Shown in pieces: positions 10,297 to 19,463 of a stretch of 49,953 nt of DNA. The DNA comes from Pirellulaceae bacterium (GTDB taxonomy: Bacteria > Planctomycetota > Planctomycetia > Pirellulales > Pirellulaceae): NCBI GenBank assembly GCA_025459265.1, contig JALOQX010000006.1:1-49953 (forward strand), written 5' to 3'. Made by a program: the position numbers and the translations under genes. The notes below the pieces were generated by a model, which searched no databases, was not told the origin of the DNA, and was given only the letters and a program-made list of their open reading frames with translations. Numbering within the stretch: position 1 is the first letter of the stretch; each line of letters opens with the position of its first letter.

Positions 10297-11616
10297 GTGG
10301 CTCGAATCCGCTCCCAATGCAACGGGGCCCCACGCGGCCGGCCGTGTCGCCGCCGGTGGAAGGGAGCCGTGTGCGCAGCGCTGCTCGTCGCAACCGTCAC
10401 GCGCGGCGCCTTCCTGCGCGGCGTGTGGCGCCCGGTGCGTGTCAGCGGGGGATCGATGGCCGAGACGTTCTCCGGGCCGCACTTCGCGGTCACCTGCCGC
10501 GACTGCGGCTTCCCCTTTCGCTGTGGCGTCGAATACCCGCCTCGGCATGATGACGCGACGTGCCCCAACTGCGGCAGCGGCGACAATCCGGTGGTGACCA
10601 CCGTGGTCGAACCCGGCCAGCGCGTCCTGATCGATCGCTGGCCCGCGCTGGTCCGCCGCCTGGATGTCTGGCAACCCGTCGCGTTCCGCACGCCGGCTGA
10701 GCCTGCCGCGCTGACCGTCAAGCGGCTGGTGGCACGCGGCCCGGGACGCGTATGGATCCGGGATGGCGATGTCTACGTGGACGACCACGTGCAGCAGAAG
10801 GAGCTGACGCAGCTGCGCGCGGTGCGGGTCATCGTGCACGACGATCGCTTCCGCGCCGCGGGCCCGCCGCGATGGCAGGCACGCGATGCCACGTCGCTTT
10901 GGCGTCGCACGCCAAGGGGCTACCGGCGGGACGACTCCGCTGGCCACCGTGGGCCGATCGACTGGCTCGCGTACCAGCAATGGACCTGCTGGCCGCAGGA
11001 CGATCCGCGGCGGCCCCGCACGCACCCGGTCGCCGTCGTCGACCAGGACGCGTACAACCAGAGCCTCTCGCGAGGCAACCTGCACCCCGTGCCGGACCTC
11101 ATGCTGTCCTGTCGCATCGGACTCAGCCCCGACGCCAGATGCACGCTGCGACTGGTCAGTCGCACGGACACGTTCGACTGGGAATTGGACGCCGGACACA
11201 CGCGGTGGCAGCTCCTGTGGAACGGCGCTGCGGCATCCTCCGGGCAGCGTCCCGCTCGGCGGGGACCGTGGTACGTCGAGTTCGCCGTCTGTGACCATCG
11301 AGTCCTGGCCGCGCTGGACGGCACCACCGTCGTCCAGTTCGACTATCAGCCGGGTGTCTCCCCAGGAGACTTCAGTGCGACGCGCGTGGCCATCGGGGCC
11401 GCCGGGTCCTCCATGCAGTGTGACGCGATCCGGCTGCACCGGGACCTCTACTACCTCGGCCCTGGCGGCGCAGTGTCCTGGATGGCACCCAATCGACTAG
11501 AATGCGGCCAGTGGTTCGTCCTGGGCGATAACGTGCCGATCTCCATCGACAGCCGGTTCTGGTCGGCCCTCGAGGAGCCGCTCATCGCGGGCGTCGTGCG
11601 GCGGTGGGTGCGCTGA
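10297..11616 (+). CDS. type I signal peptidase-like protein with zinc-ribbon and beta-sandwich-like inserts
   Basis: Signal peptidase I removes signal peptides from exported proteins outside the membrane using a Ser-Lys dyad. This 439-residue protein keeps both: Ser53 in VSGGSM and Lys142 in LTVKRLVA, plus the C-terminal signature WFVLGDNVPISIDSRFW near residues 400-416. A weak membrane segment (about 22-40) precedes Ser53. Between Ser and Lys lie two CxxC pairs (Cys67/70 and Cys89/92), which look like a zinc ribbon. Between Lys and GDN lies an insert of about 250 residues whose end resembles a LamG-like beta-sandwich. The usual family length is 200-300 residues. The start is a GTG 2 nt after the lepA stop, implying coupled expression. 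The opening 20 residues are unusually basic. Confidence 0.8.
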   Translation: MARIRSQCNGAPRGRPCRRRWKGAVCAALLVATVTRGAFLRGVWRPVRVSGGSMAETFSGPHFAVTCRDCGFPFRCGVEYPPRHDDATCPNCGSGDNPVVTTVVEPGQRVLIDRWPALVRRLDVWQPVAFRTPAEPAALTVKRLVARGPGRVWIRDGDVYVDDHVQQKELTQLRAVRVIVHDDRFRAAGPPRWQARDATSLWRRTPRGYRRDDSAGHRGPIDWLAYQQWTCWPQDDPRRPRTHPVAVVDQDAYNQSLSRGNLHPVPDLMLSCRIGLSPDARCTLRLVSRTDTFDWELDAGHTRWQLLWNGAAASSGQRPARRGPWYVEFAVCDHRVLAALDGTTVVQFDYQPGVSPGDFSATRVAIGAAGSSMQCDAIRLHRDLYYLGPGGAVSWMAPNRLECGQWFVLGDNVPISIDSRFWSALEEPLIAGVVRRWVR

Positions 11617-11755
11617 ACCGCGGTCGGGACCGCACGCGGCGATGTTCCCGGCGCGACCCCCCCGCGTGGTGGTTGCCCGAAGTGGACTGTATCCGTTCCT
11701 CGCCTCCCGCATACAATCACGACACGTATTGTCCCGCCCGTCCCGGTCGAGCCTT

Positions 11756-13576
11756 ATGATCAGCAAAACGAAACCGTCGTCCATCGCTCCGCGAGTTCCG
11801 CAAGCGGTCGCCCCGCAACACCCTCCGCTGCCCCCCGGGCATGCCACGCGCGAGACGGTGGAATCGATTGCGTTGGCGGTGATTCTCGCGTTCTTGTTCC
11901 GCGCGTTCGTGGCCGAGGCGTTTGTGATTCCGACGGGGTCCATGGCGCCCACGCTGATGGGGCAACACAAGGACGTGCGGTGTCCGGAGTGTGGTTACTG
12001 GTATCAGGCCGGTGCGAGTATTGAGGACGACGAGACGCTGGCGCAGCGCTATCAGGAGACGGGTCGGATACCGCCCAAGAGCGCGGTGATTGCAACGACG
12101 TGTCCCCTATGCCGGTATCGCCAGACACTCGACCCCCCGTCGCACGCCAACGAGCGTACCTTCTCGGGGGACCGCATTCTGGTCAGCAAATTCGTCTACG
12201 ATTTCACTTCGCCGCAGCGGTGGGACGTGATCGTATTCAAGTATCCGTTCAATGCGAAGCAGAATTTCATCAAGCGGCTGGTCGGACTGCCGAACGAGGA
12301 CATTTTGATTCGGCTGGGCGATGTCTTCGTCAGAGGCCCGGGGCAGGAGCACTACGAAATAGCGCGGAAGCCGGACGGCAAGTTGCAGGCGATGTTGCAG
12401 GTGGTGGATGATTCGCGGCATATCGCGACGCGTCTGACCGAGATCGGCTGGCCGCTGCGCTGGCAGGCCTGGGCTGCGGGCGGGCAAGACGCCACGGCGG
12501 CGTGGTCGACGGCGGACCAGGGTCACACCTACAGCACGGACGGAGTCACGCAGCAGGACGTGTGGCTGCGGTACCATCACCGGGTGCCTTCGGCCGAGGA
12601 CTGGCAGGCGATCGAGCAGGGCCAGACGCCGCCGGGCCTGTCCGCGCCGCATGGCGAGCTGATCACCGACTTCTACGCTTACAATGCGTTTACGTCGGTC
12701 GACGGTCCGCTACCTGAGAGTTACGATCCGCAGCGCAAGCCGGAGTCGTATCGGGGATACAAGTTTGGCAGCGATCGGGAGGATGCCGCGCGTCCCCTGG
12801 GACTGCACTGGGTCAGCGATCTGGCGCTGGAAGGCGACGTGGAAGTCCGTGGCGACACGGGCGAGCTGCTGCTGATGTTGGTGAAAGGGGGCGTTTCGCA
12901 CGTTTGTCGGATCGACATCGCGTCCGGCGTGGCCACCTTGTCGATCGACGACGGGCAGGCTGGTTTCGCCGGTTCTGACGGGACCACGGCGATTCGGACC
13001 AGTGGTCCCACCGCCCTGCGCGGGCGCGGCACGTACCAGGTATGCTTTTCCAACGTGGACGCCGAGCTGCGATTGTGGGTCGACCAGCAGCGCGTGGTGT
13101 TCGACGGGCCGACGACGTATGTCCCGCGCGAGCGGATGCGTCCGGTCACATCCCCCACGGACCCGGGGGACCTCGCGCCGGCAGGGATTGGGAGTCGCGG
13201 CGCGGCGTTGCACTTGCAGCGACTGCGCCTGCTGCGGGACGTGTATTACGTCGCGACCGAGGGCAGTTCCCCGCACGAGTACCAGATCGCGTTTATCGAT
13301 TCCGAGCGGATCCGGGAGATTCTGAGCGATCCCGCGGTGTGGCCAGATACGCCGTTGTTTGATGCCCAGGCCGAGTACGAGGTGGCGATGAAGTCAGACG
13401 AGCTGTTTCCGCTGGGGGACAACAGCCCGCAGAGTTCCGACGCCCGGATGTGGCCGCGACACTACGTGCACCGCGATCTGCTCATCGGCAAGGCGCTGCT
13501 GATCTACTGGCCGCATCCGTGGTATCGGCCGATTCCCTATTGGCCCAATTTCCAGCGCATGCGACTTATTCACTGA
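11756..13576 (+). CDS. lepB: type I signal peptidase with zinc-ribbon and large beta-sandwich-like insert
   Basis: A 606-residue paralogue of the preceding gene, closer to canonical signal peptidase I. A membrane helix at about residues 36-56 is followed by catalytic Ser62 in VIPTGSMAPTL and Lys173 in NFIKRLVGLPNEDI, with LGDNSPQSSDARMW near 560-573. Two CxxC pairs (Cys76/79 and Cys116/119) sit between Ser and Lys. Residues of about 185-540 form an insert ending in a region like a LamG/concanavalin sandwich (RGTYQVCFSNVDAELRLWVD). The active-site topology predicts that both inserts face the cell exterior. The ATG at 11756 is chosen over one at 11642 because the extra 38 residues are Arg/Pro-rich and a TACAAT-like box (11712-11717) lies between them. 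It is the likelier housekeeping copy. Confidence 0.87.
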   Translation: MISKTKPSSIAPRVPQAVAPQHPPLPPGHATRETVESIALAVILAFLFRAFVAEAFVIPTGSMAPTLMGQHKDVRCPECGYWYQAGASIEDDETLAQRYQETGRIPPKSAVIATTCPLCRYRQTLDPPSHANERTFSGDRILVSKFVYDFTSPQRWDVIVFKYPFNAKQNFIKRLVGLPNEDILIRLGDVFVRGPGQEHYEIARKPDGKLQAMLQVVDDSRHIATRLTEIGWPLRWQAWAAGGQDATAAWSTADQGHTYSTDGVTQQDVWLRYHHRVPSAEDWQAIEQGQTPPGLSAPHGELITDFYAYNAFTSVDGPLPESYDPQRKPESYRGYKFGSDREDAARPLGLHWVSDLALEGDVEVRGDTGELLLMLVKGGVSHVCRIDIASGVATLSIDDGQAGFAGSDGTTAIRTSGPTALRGRGTYQVCFSNVDAELRLWVDQQRVVFDGPTTYVPRERMRPVTSPTDPGDLAPAGIGSRGAALHLQRLRLLRDVYYVATEGSSPHEYQIAFIDSERIREILSDPAVWPDTPLFDAQAEYEVAMKSDELFPLGDNSPQSSDARMWPRHYVHRDLLIGKALLIYWPHPWYRPIPYWPNFQRMRLIH

Positions 13577-13600
13577 CCGTCATGGTGGGCGACGGGTCAT

Positions 13601-13606
13601 GGAGGA
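13601..13606 (+). promoter_or_regulatory. ribosome-binding site that sets the lptB start
   Basis: GGAGGA lies 8 nt before the GTG at 13615. This favours that GTG over the ATG at 13582, which has no such site. Confidence 0.6.
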
Positions 13607-13614
13607 CGAGCGAC

Positions 13615-14349
13615 GTGGACATACTGGCAGCGGAAGGACTGGTGAAGTCGTTCGGGCGGCGCCGGGTCGTCGACGGCGTGCATCTGCGGGTGGGCCAGAG
13701 TGAGATTGTGGGACTGTTGGGTCCGAACGGGGCCGGCAAGACGACGTCGTTTCGGATGATCTGCGGCATGCTCGAACCCGACGCGGGCTCGGTCTACCTG
13801 GCTGGTCTGGACGTCACTTCCTGGCCGATGTATCGCCGGGCGCGGGACGGCGGGATGGGGTACCTGGCTCAGGAAAAGAGCGTATTCGGCAAGCTCACGG
13901 TGGAGCAGAATTTGCTGTGCATGCTCGAGCTGCTGGGTTGTCCGAGCAAGCAGCGTCGGCAGCGCTGCGATGAACTGCTGCAGCAGTTCCACATCGAGCA
14001 TCTCCGCCGGTCCAAGGCGGCGAAGCTCTCGGGGGGAGAACGGCGGCGTCTGGAAATCGCCCGCTGTCTCCTCTCGGAACCCGAAATCGTCATGCTCGAT
14101 GAACCCTTCGCCGGTATCGATCCGATCACGGTACAGAGCATTCAGGGCATCATTCGGCAGCTGCAGTCCCGGGGGCTGTCCATTCTGATCACCGACCACG
14201 CCGCGCGGGAAATCCTGCAGATCGTGGATCGCTGCTATGTGATCAGCGACGGGAAGGTGCTGTGCGACGGCACGCCCGAGCAGATCACCGGGCACGACGA
14301 GGTCCGCAGTCGCTATCTGGGTGACATGGACGGGCCGCGGGCGGCGTGA
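13615..14349 (+). CDS. lptB: lipopolysaccharide export ABC transporter ATPase
   Basis: LptB hydrolyses ATP to power extraction of lipopolysaccharide from the inner membrane with LptFG. From the GTG at 13615 the product is 244 residues, almost exactly the family length. It has the Walker A motif GLLGPNGAGKTTSF near residues 35-48, the Q-loop region, the ABC signature KLSGGERRRLEIAR, Walker B IVMLDEPFAGIDPI and the switch His in ITDHAAREIL. The phrase DEPFAGIDP and the LptB-like FRMICGMLEPDAGSV region separate it from amino-acid ABC ATPases. LptFG is not next to it. It starts 38 nt after the signal peptidase gene, so it may be co-transcribed, and a terminator-like hairpin follows. LptB presence supports an outer membrane with LPS. 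Confidence 0.87.
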   Translation: MDILAAEGLVKSFGRRRVVDGVHLRVGQSEIVGLLGPNGAGKTTSFRMICGMLEPDAGSVYLAGLDVTSWPMYRRARDGGMGYLAQEKSVFGKLTVEQNLLCMLELLGCPSKQRRQRCDELLQQFHIEHLRRSKAAKLSGGERRRLEIARCLLSEPEIVMLDEPFAGIDPITVQSIQGIIRQLQSRGLSILITDHAAREILQIVDRCYVISDGKVLCDGTPEQITGHDEVRSRYLGDMDGPRAA

Positions 14350-14391
14350 GCCCGGCAGGCCGCGGCCCATCAGGGTACCCGGGGACCCCTT

Positions 14392-14414
14392 GACCGGCCG
14401 CTGCCGGTCCTTTT
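14392..14414 (+). terminator. Rho-independent terminator after lptB
   Basis: A 6-bp stem, GACCGG (14392-14397) and CCGGTC (14404-14409) with loop CCGCTG, is followed directly by CTTTT. It lies 43 nt after the lptB stop and before dapL. The stem is short and the T-run only four, so termination may be partial. Confidence 0.5.
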
Positions 14415-14477
14415 ACCTGTAGTCCGTGGCCGGACGACCGGCTGGGTGAAACATGGACCGGGCCGATGAGCTGATGC

Positions 14478-15710
14478 ATGACGACGCCATACTTCCAGGA
14501 TCTTTTCGCTGACCGAATTGGCGGTGCCCGCTACGGGCTGGACAACGAGATCTACAAGTTCGAGAAGATCAAGCGTGCCAAGCGGCAGGCGCTGGCGGAC
14601 TATCCCGATCGCCCATTGCTCGACTTCGGCATCGGCGAGAACGACGCCATGGCGCCGGAGGGTGTCCGCCAGCGGATGGCTGAGGAGATTCACCGCCCGG
14701 AAAACCGCGGTTATGCGGACAACGGGATTCCTGAGTTCAAGCTGGCCGCCGCCCGCTTCATGCAGCGCCGATTCGGTGTGGAACTGGACGCCGCGCGCGA
14801 GGTGAACCACTGCATCGGCTCGAAGACGGCGCTGGCCATGCTGCCGGCTTGTTTCATCAACCCCGGTGATGTGACGCTGATGACCGTGCCGGGGTACCCG
14901 GTGGCCGGGACGCACACCCGTTACTATGGCGGGTCGGTCTATGCGCTGCCGCTGGGTCCCGAGCGCGACTTCTTCCCGGATCTGGACCGGATCCCGGCGG
15001 AGATCCGGCAGCGGGCCAAGCTGCTGGTTCTGAACTATCCGAACAGTCCGACCGGCCGCGTGGCGACACGGGCGTTCTATGAACGGGTGATCGAGTTTGC
15101 CCGCGCGAACCAGATCGTCGTCGTGCAGGACGCGGCGCACATCCTGCTGACGTACGACGGAGCGCCATTGAGTTTCCTCTCGGTGCCGGGTGCGCGCGAC
15201 GTGGGTGTGGAGGTGCACTCGCTGTCCAAGGGCTTCGACATGATCGGCTGGCGCATCGGCTGGGTCTGTGGGCACGCGCAGCTCGTCCAAGCCTTCGCGG
15301 ACGTGAAGGACAACTGCGACTCGGGCCAGTTCATGGCCATTCAGCAGGCCGCCATCACGGCGCTGGAGGATCCGACCATCCCGCAGCGGATCAACGCGAA
15401 GTACCGGCGCCGGCTCGAGAAGCTGGTCGCGACGCTGTCCCGCTGCGGGTTCGACTGCGGCATGCCGGGCGGGAGCTATTTTCTGTACACGCGTGCCCCG
15501 CGCGGCACGGCCGCTGGACGGGAGTTTGCCACGGCGGAAGCGGCGAGTCAGTATCTGATTCGGGAGCTGTCGATGGTCACGGTCCCCTGGGACGATGCGG
15601 GGCCCTACCTGCGCTTCTCAGTGACGTACGTCGCGGCGGACGAACTGGCGGAAGACGCGCTCATGGCGGAAACACAGCGGCGGCTAGCCGGAGCGGCGCT
15701 GGTGTTCTGA
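14478..15710 (+). CDS. dapL: LL-diaminopimelate aminotransferase
   Basis: DapL makes LL-diaminopimelate in one step from tetrahydrodipicolinate, feeding lysine and peptidoglycan synthesis, and bypasses the acylated intermediates. The 410-residue protein is a fold-type I PLP enzyme. It shows LDFGIGENDAMAPEGV near residues 48-63, ENRGYADNGIPEFK near 75-88, the NYPNSPTG motif near 186-193 and the PLP-binding Lys in VHSLSKGFDMIGWRIGW near 248-264. The length and the GYADNGIPEF segment match DapL rather than aspartate aminotransferase. The enzyme is known from planctomycetes and fits peptidoglycan synthesis in that phylum. Its 128-bp upstream gap contains the lptB terminator. The alternative, another class I aminotransferase, is less likely. 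Confidence 0.88.
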   Translation: MTTPYFQDLFADRIGGARYGLDNEIYKFEKIKRAKRQALADYPDRPLLDFGIGENDAMAPEGVRQRMAEEIHRPENRGYADNGIPEFKLAAARFMQRRFGVELDAAREVNHCIGSKTALAMLPACFINPGDVTLMTVPGYPVAGTHTRYYGGSVYALPLGPERDFFPDLDRIPAEIRQRAKLLVLNYPNSPTGRVATRAFYERVIEFARANQIVVVQDAAHILLTYDGAPLSFLSVPGARDVGVEVHSLSKGFDMIGWRIGWVCGHAQLVQAFADVKDNCDSGQFMAIQQAAITALEDPTIPQRINAKYRRRLEKLVATLSRCGFDCGMPGGSYFLYTRAPRGTAAGREFATAEAASQYLIRELSMVTVPWDDAGPYLRFSVTYVAADELAEDALMAETQRRLAGAALVF

Positions 15711-15715
15711 GCGGG

Positions 15716-15733
15716 GGCGGCGCGGACGCCGCC
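15716..15733. terminator. GC-rich hairpin between converging dapL and the next gene
   Basis: GGCGGCG (15716-15722) and CGCCGCC (15727-15733) form a 7-bp stem with a CGGA tetraloop in the 37-bp convergent gap. There is no T-run. It could act as a bidirectional transcript end. Confidence 0.35.
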
Positions 15734-15747
15734 GGGGCGGCGGCCGC

Positions 15748-17523
15748 TCAGCCGGCCGCCGGGTCCGCCGCGGACGGTGCGTTTCCCGCTGCCGGCGCGC
15801 CCTCCGTCGGGGCACCCTCAGTTCCAGCCGGCGGCTGCTCCGGCGGCTGCTCCTGTTTCTGCTGTTCCTCGTGCTGTTGCTGCTGTTGCTGCTCCTGCTG
15901 CTGCTGCGCCTGCTCCAGACGCTCGGCTTCCGCCTGTTTGTCCAGCAGCATTTGCAGCTTGAAATCGGCGGGGAACTCTTCGTCCAGTTGATCGAGCACG
16001 AGCTTGTACCGCACGATGGCTTCCTGCAGGTCCTCCGCCATCTCGTCATCCACCAGCCGCGGATACTTCTCGAAGATCTTGGCCCACTCGTCCCAGGCCG
16101 ATTCGTACTGGGTCTTGGCCCCCTCGGGATCACCTTTTTCACCGGCCTGATCGGCCAGGCGCATGAATCGCCGCGCCTCGGAGGTCGTCTGCGAGGATTC
16201 CACCTCGCAGCGTGTTTCCCAGTAGGGGTAGTTGACGATGGTGCGATACGACACGATGCGGTCGATGTTGAAACCTGCATCCAGGCAGCGTTGAGCGAGC
16301 AGCCGCGCCTGCTCCCGCACCGCTTCCGGCATGGCTTCCGCGACGTCGATGTCGGCGAGTTGCAGCTTGGTCATGCCGCTTCTGTACGCGGCGCCTTCCT
16401 CCTGCGTGATTTGCGCGGGGTCTTTCGACGGCACCGATTCGATGGCCGCCTGTTCTTCGGGTGTGAGCGAGGCGCGGCGTTCCTCGAGCAACTGGTCCCG
16501 CAGGCCGGGGGACAGCGCGTCCAGTTTGTCCCGCAGTTGCTGCAGCTCCAGGCGGGCCTGTTCGAGGCCCTTGAGCCGGAGTGTGCGTCCCCAGGTCGTC
16601 GGGAGCTCCATCAGGCCAAACTCCTCCCACTTCCTGCCCGCCTCGCGCCAGGCCTCGCGCGTCCGTTCGCCCGGCGTGAACTCCTTGGTGATCGCGTCCG
16701 CATGCGCGATGAGGGCCATGGACGGATCGGAGTAGAAAAGCAGCGGGCTGCGCCGCTTGTCCGTGTAGCCCTCCTTGTTCACATCCAGTCGCAGCCACGT
16801 GACGGGCACGTCCTCGGCCACCGCCACGGACTTGAGGTACCACAGATAGGCGGTCAGCCAGTTATCGGGGTTTCCATCCGGTCCCCGCGAATTGATCATG
16901 TTGATGTGTTGCTCGAGCGTGTTGTGGAAATCGGTGTCCTGGCGGAACAGCCGGCGGAACTGCTCCCGTTCGTCGCTCCGGCCGATCTTGTGTCCGGTGA
17001 ACCAGCCCAGATTCCAGAACAGGCGCGGACTGCGCTGGTTGAAGTTGGTGCCTTCCAGCAGGAACTCGAGGCCTTTCTTGACCCAGTGGTAGCGCGAGCG
17101 GTAGTCGTCAAACTCAACCGACACGTTGTACGACAGGTTGTGGGCCTGGTACTCCCACACCGTGATGTAGTTGGGTTGGAGTTTGGCAATCTGATTGAGC
17201 GTGGCGGAGAGCTTGTCCCAGCTCTCGGTCTTCTTATACGAATCTGCCTTGGTCCACAGCAGGTTGGTCGCGACCCCGCGCAGACCCAGCGTGGCCATCT
17301 TCATGGTTTCGCTGGCGGGGTCGATCTTGCCCAGTTCGGCCTGCGACAGCCCGTAACTGGACCGCATCTGAGCCAGCACGCCGCCGGCCGACCCGCGGCT
17401 CTCCTCGCCCGCGGCGCCGCTGGGACTGGTAGCCGGCTGTCCCAACAGAAACAAGGGAAACAGCAGCATGACGATAATACAGCCGTAGATGATCTTGCGG
17501 AGGAAGGAGGCGTTCTGAGTCAT
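15748..17523 (-). CDS. membrane-anchored protein of unknown function in ABC transporter operon
   Basis: The 591-residue product has one N-terminal hydrophobic segment (KIIYGCIIVMLLFPLFLLG, about residues 10-28) and no cleavage site, so it is predicted to be anchored with the bulk outside the cytoplasm. The central part is helical with repeat-like, Trp/Tyr-rich stretches compatible with a TPR-like fold. The last 110 residues are Gln- then Pro/Ala-rich low complexity, with a run of Gln and Glu that suggests an extended or coiled tail. Its ATG overlaps the stop of the permease gene (ATGA at 17523-17520), so translation is coupled. It probably works with the ABC transporter, but no family is recognised. 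An open frame runs to 17601, but that longer start would overlap the permease. Confidence 0.75.
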   Translation of the reverse strand: MTQNASFLRKIIYGCIIVMLLFPLFLLGQPATSPSGAAGEESRGSAGGVLAQMRSSYGLSQAELGKIDPASETMKMATLGLRGVATNLLWTKADSYKKTESWDKLSATLNQIAKLQPNYITVWEYQAHNLSYNVSVEFDDYRSRYHWVKKGLEFLLEGTNFNQRSPRLFWNLGWFTGHKIGRSDEREQFRRLFRQDTDFHNTLEQHINMINSRGPDGNPDNWLTAYLWYLKSVAVAEDVPVTWLRLDVNKEGYTDKRRSPLLFYSDPSMALIAHADAITKEFTPGERTREAWREAGRKWEEFGLMELPTTWGRTLRLKGLEQARLELQQLRDKLDALSPGLRDQLLEERRASLTPEEQAAIESVPSKDPAQITQEEGAAYRSGMTKLQLADIDVAEAMPEAVREQARLLAQRCLDAGFNIDRIVSYRTIVNYPYWETRCEVESSQTTSEARRFMRLADQAGEKGDPEGAKTQYESAWDEWAKIFEKYPRLVDDEMAEDLQEAIVRYKLVLDQLDEEFPADFKLQMLLDKQAEAERLEQAQQQQEQQQQQQHEEQQKQEQPPEQPPAGTEGAPTEGAPAAGNAPSAADPAAG

Positions 17524-19367
17524 GCGGCAAGTTCTCGCGTTCGCAACAAGAAGTATCCCACAATCGCGATGGCGGTCACGTACACCAGCGTCGTCAGACA
17601 CTGGCGGGCCAGCAGCTGATCGTAGAAATTGAAGTTGTAGGCCACGTACTCGCTGGCCCGCCCCAGGCCGGAGAAATCGGGCAGGACCGCGGAAAACGAA
17701 TGCATCACCAGCAGCAGGGCGCCGTCGATGAATTTGACGATCTGCACGCCGATCTCACCCGTGCCGAATTCCAGCGGCGACATCACGTTTTCTTGGTTCA
17801 CGAGCCGGATGAACGCTTCCACGGGGCCGCCCCCGTAGGCGTCGCCCGTCCGCAGGTCGCGCACGAACGTGCCGAAGAAGCCCAGCAGCACGGCCGAGAC
17901 GGTCGCCAGCATGGCGACCGGCGTGCTCAGGAAGGTGCTGAACATGACGCTTAAACAGACCACGATCACCATCTGCAGCCAGATCGTGACGTAGGCCTTG
18001 GCGAAGTTCCACACGAACGACGCCTGCGGCGCCTCAATGAACAGATCCGCCTGCGCCATCCCGAAGTACTGTGAGCGATCGTCACAGCGCACGATGATTT
18101 CCACTTCCCCGTCGCGGACGAGATCCCGGAATAGATCGATCTCGCCGCCACCGATCCCCTCCTGACCTACGGGACGCAGCTTGAGCGGAACGGTAATCTG
18201 CTGCGTCGTAAACTCCTCCGACTCGAACGGAATCGGCTCGCACTCGACGGGATTCCGCGGATCCGTGCTCCGCACAATCACGATGCCCTGCACGCGCGTG
18301 ACGATGTCCCCCTTGTAGGTGCGGAAGACGCTCAACGTCAGCGCCAACGGCAACCCGGTGGGATAGTCCCGCTCCGACAACCCCTGGAACGTCCAGATGG
18401 CCGACGCCAGTGTCCGCCCCTCGATGTAGCTGCGGTACTCCCACTCCTTCCCGACGCTTACACCCTTGGAGGCCGGATTCCCGGCCCGGTCGAGAAACCG
18501 CAGTTGACCGTAAATGGGCACGCGGGCCACCAGCGCGCCAATCGGCGGCCCCAGCTCATAGGTCGACTGATCGGCACCGGTGCCGGCCTCGCGCCGAGTC
18601 ACCACATGCTCGTGCCCCATCAACCGGTTTGTCCGACCGCTCCCCTCCGTATCGATTGTCCAGGTGTGCCGGTGGTGGGCATTCATCGTCGTCGTCCCCT
18701 CCCAGCCCGGCGACGCCTCGCCCTCGACACGCGGCGGCAGGGGGGTCACGCTGTCGGGCAACACGGCATGCTCGTGATCCAGCCCCCGCACGACGAACAA
18801 GTAACTGATCGCGCCCATCAACGCCAGCAACACCGTGATGACCGCCACAAACCCCAGAATCCGACCGACCACCAGTTCGCCCGCCCGTACCGGCTTGGTC
18901 ACGATCGTGTAGATCGTCTTGCTCTTGATGTCCGCCGGGATGCTCGCCGAGGCCAGGAACAGGCCGAGCACGATCACCAGATACCCCGTCGTCGTCAGGA
19001 CAAAACTGAGATACAGGTGGGCCGGATCATCACTCTTGACGTCCAGAAACCAGCCGGCGAAGAGGAAGATCAGCACAAAGATCACGAACCCGACAATCAC
19101 ACGTCGCCGGATCGACTCTTTGACGGTCAGCCGCGCGATCGCCATGATCCGCCGCAGCGAAGTGGCAACAAGATCCTCGCCGATCGCCGTCGCGATCGTG
19201 CCGGCCACGGCGTAGAACGCCTCCACCGGACCGCGCCGCGCAGCCGAAAAGACGAAACAGGCGAAGACGGCCACGAAGGTCAGCAGCGGCACGGCGATGA
19301 GGAAGAACAACAGCGCCGGGCCTAACCACTGGGTGAACGATAGGAATTCGTCCGGTCGGATTTCCAT
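17520..19367 (-). CDS. ABC transporter permease (ABC-2 type) with large extracytoplasmic domain
   Basis: The 615-residue membrane protein starts with a hydrophobic pair near residues 15-40. Helices follow at about 90-110, 125-145 and 170-195. After a soluble region of about 240 residues come further helices near 450-520 and 590-610. The segment ARLTVKESIRRRVIVGFVIF is typical of ABC-2 permeases of the NatB or gliding-motility type. KSKTIYTIVTKPVRAGELVVGRI is a conserved coupling helix region of this family. The large soluble middle domain presumably faces outside. It follows the ATPase gene by 96 bp and precedes the anchored protein with an ATGA overlap, so the three form one operon. The substrate is unknown. 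Confidence 0.85.
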   Translation of the reverse strand: MEIRPDEFLSFTQWLGPALLFFLIAVPLLTFVAVFACFVFSAARRGPVEAFYAVAGTIATAIGEDLVATSLRRIMAIARLTVKESIRRRVIVGFVIFVLIFLFAGWFLDVKSDDPAHLYLSFVLTTTGYLVIVLGLFLASASIPADIKSKTIYTIVTKPVRAGELVVGRILGFVAVITVLLALMGAISYLFVVRGLDHEHAVLPDSVTPLPPRVEGEASPGWEGTTTMNAHHRHTWTIDTEGSGRTNRLMGHEHVVTRREAGTGADQSTYELGPPIGALVARVPIYGQLRFLDRAGNPASKGVSVGKEWEYRSYIEGRTLASAIWTFQGLSERDYPTGLPLALTLSVFRTYKGDIVTRVQGIVIVRSTDPRNPVECEPIPFESEEFTTQQITVPLKLRPVGQEGIGGGEIDLFRDLVRDGEVEIIVRCDDRSQYFGMAQADLFIEAPQASFVWNFAKAYVTIWLQMVIVVCLSVMFSTFLSTPVAMLATVSAVLLGFFGTFVRDLRTGDAYGGGPVEAFIRLVNQENVMSPLEFGTGEIGVQIVKFIDGALLLVMHSFSAVLPDFSGLGRASEYVAYNFNFYDQLLARQCLTTLVYVTAIAIVGYFLLRTRELAA

Positions 19368-19463
19368 GGCGTTACAGGACTGCTCTCTCTAAGCGCTGAG
19401 AATGGGAATGACGAGGCGGCCCGTCCGCCGCGGCGACAGGCCCGCACCGCTGCCGGGGGACAC

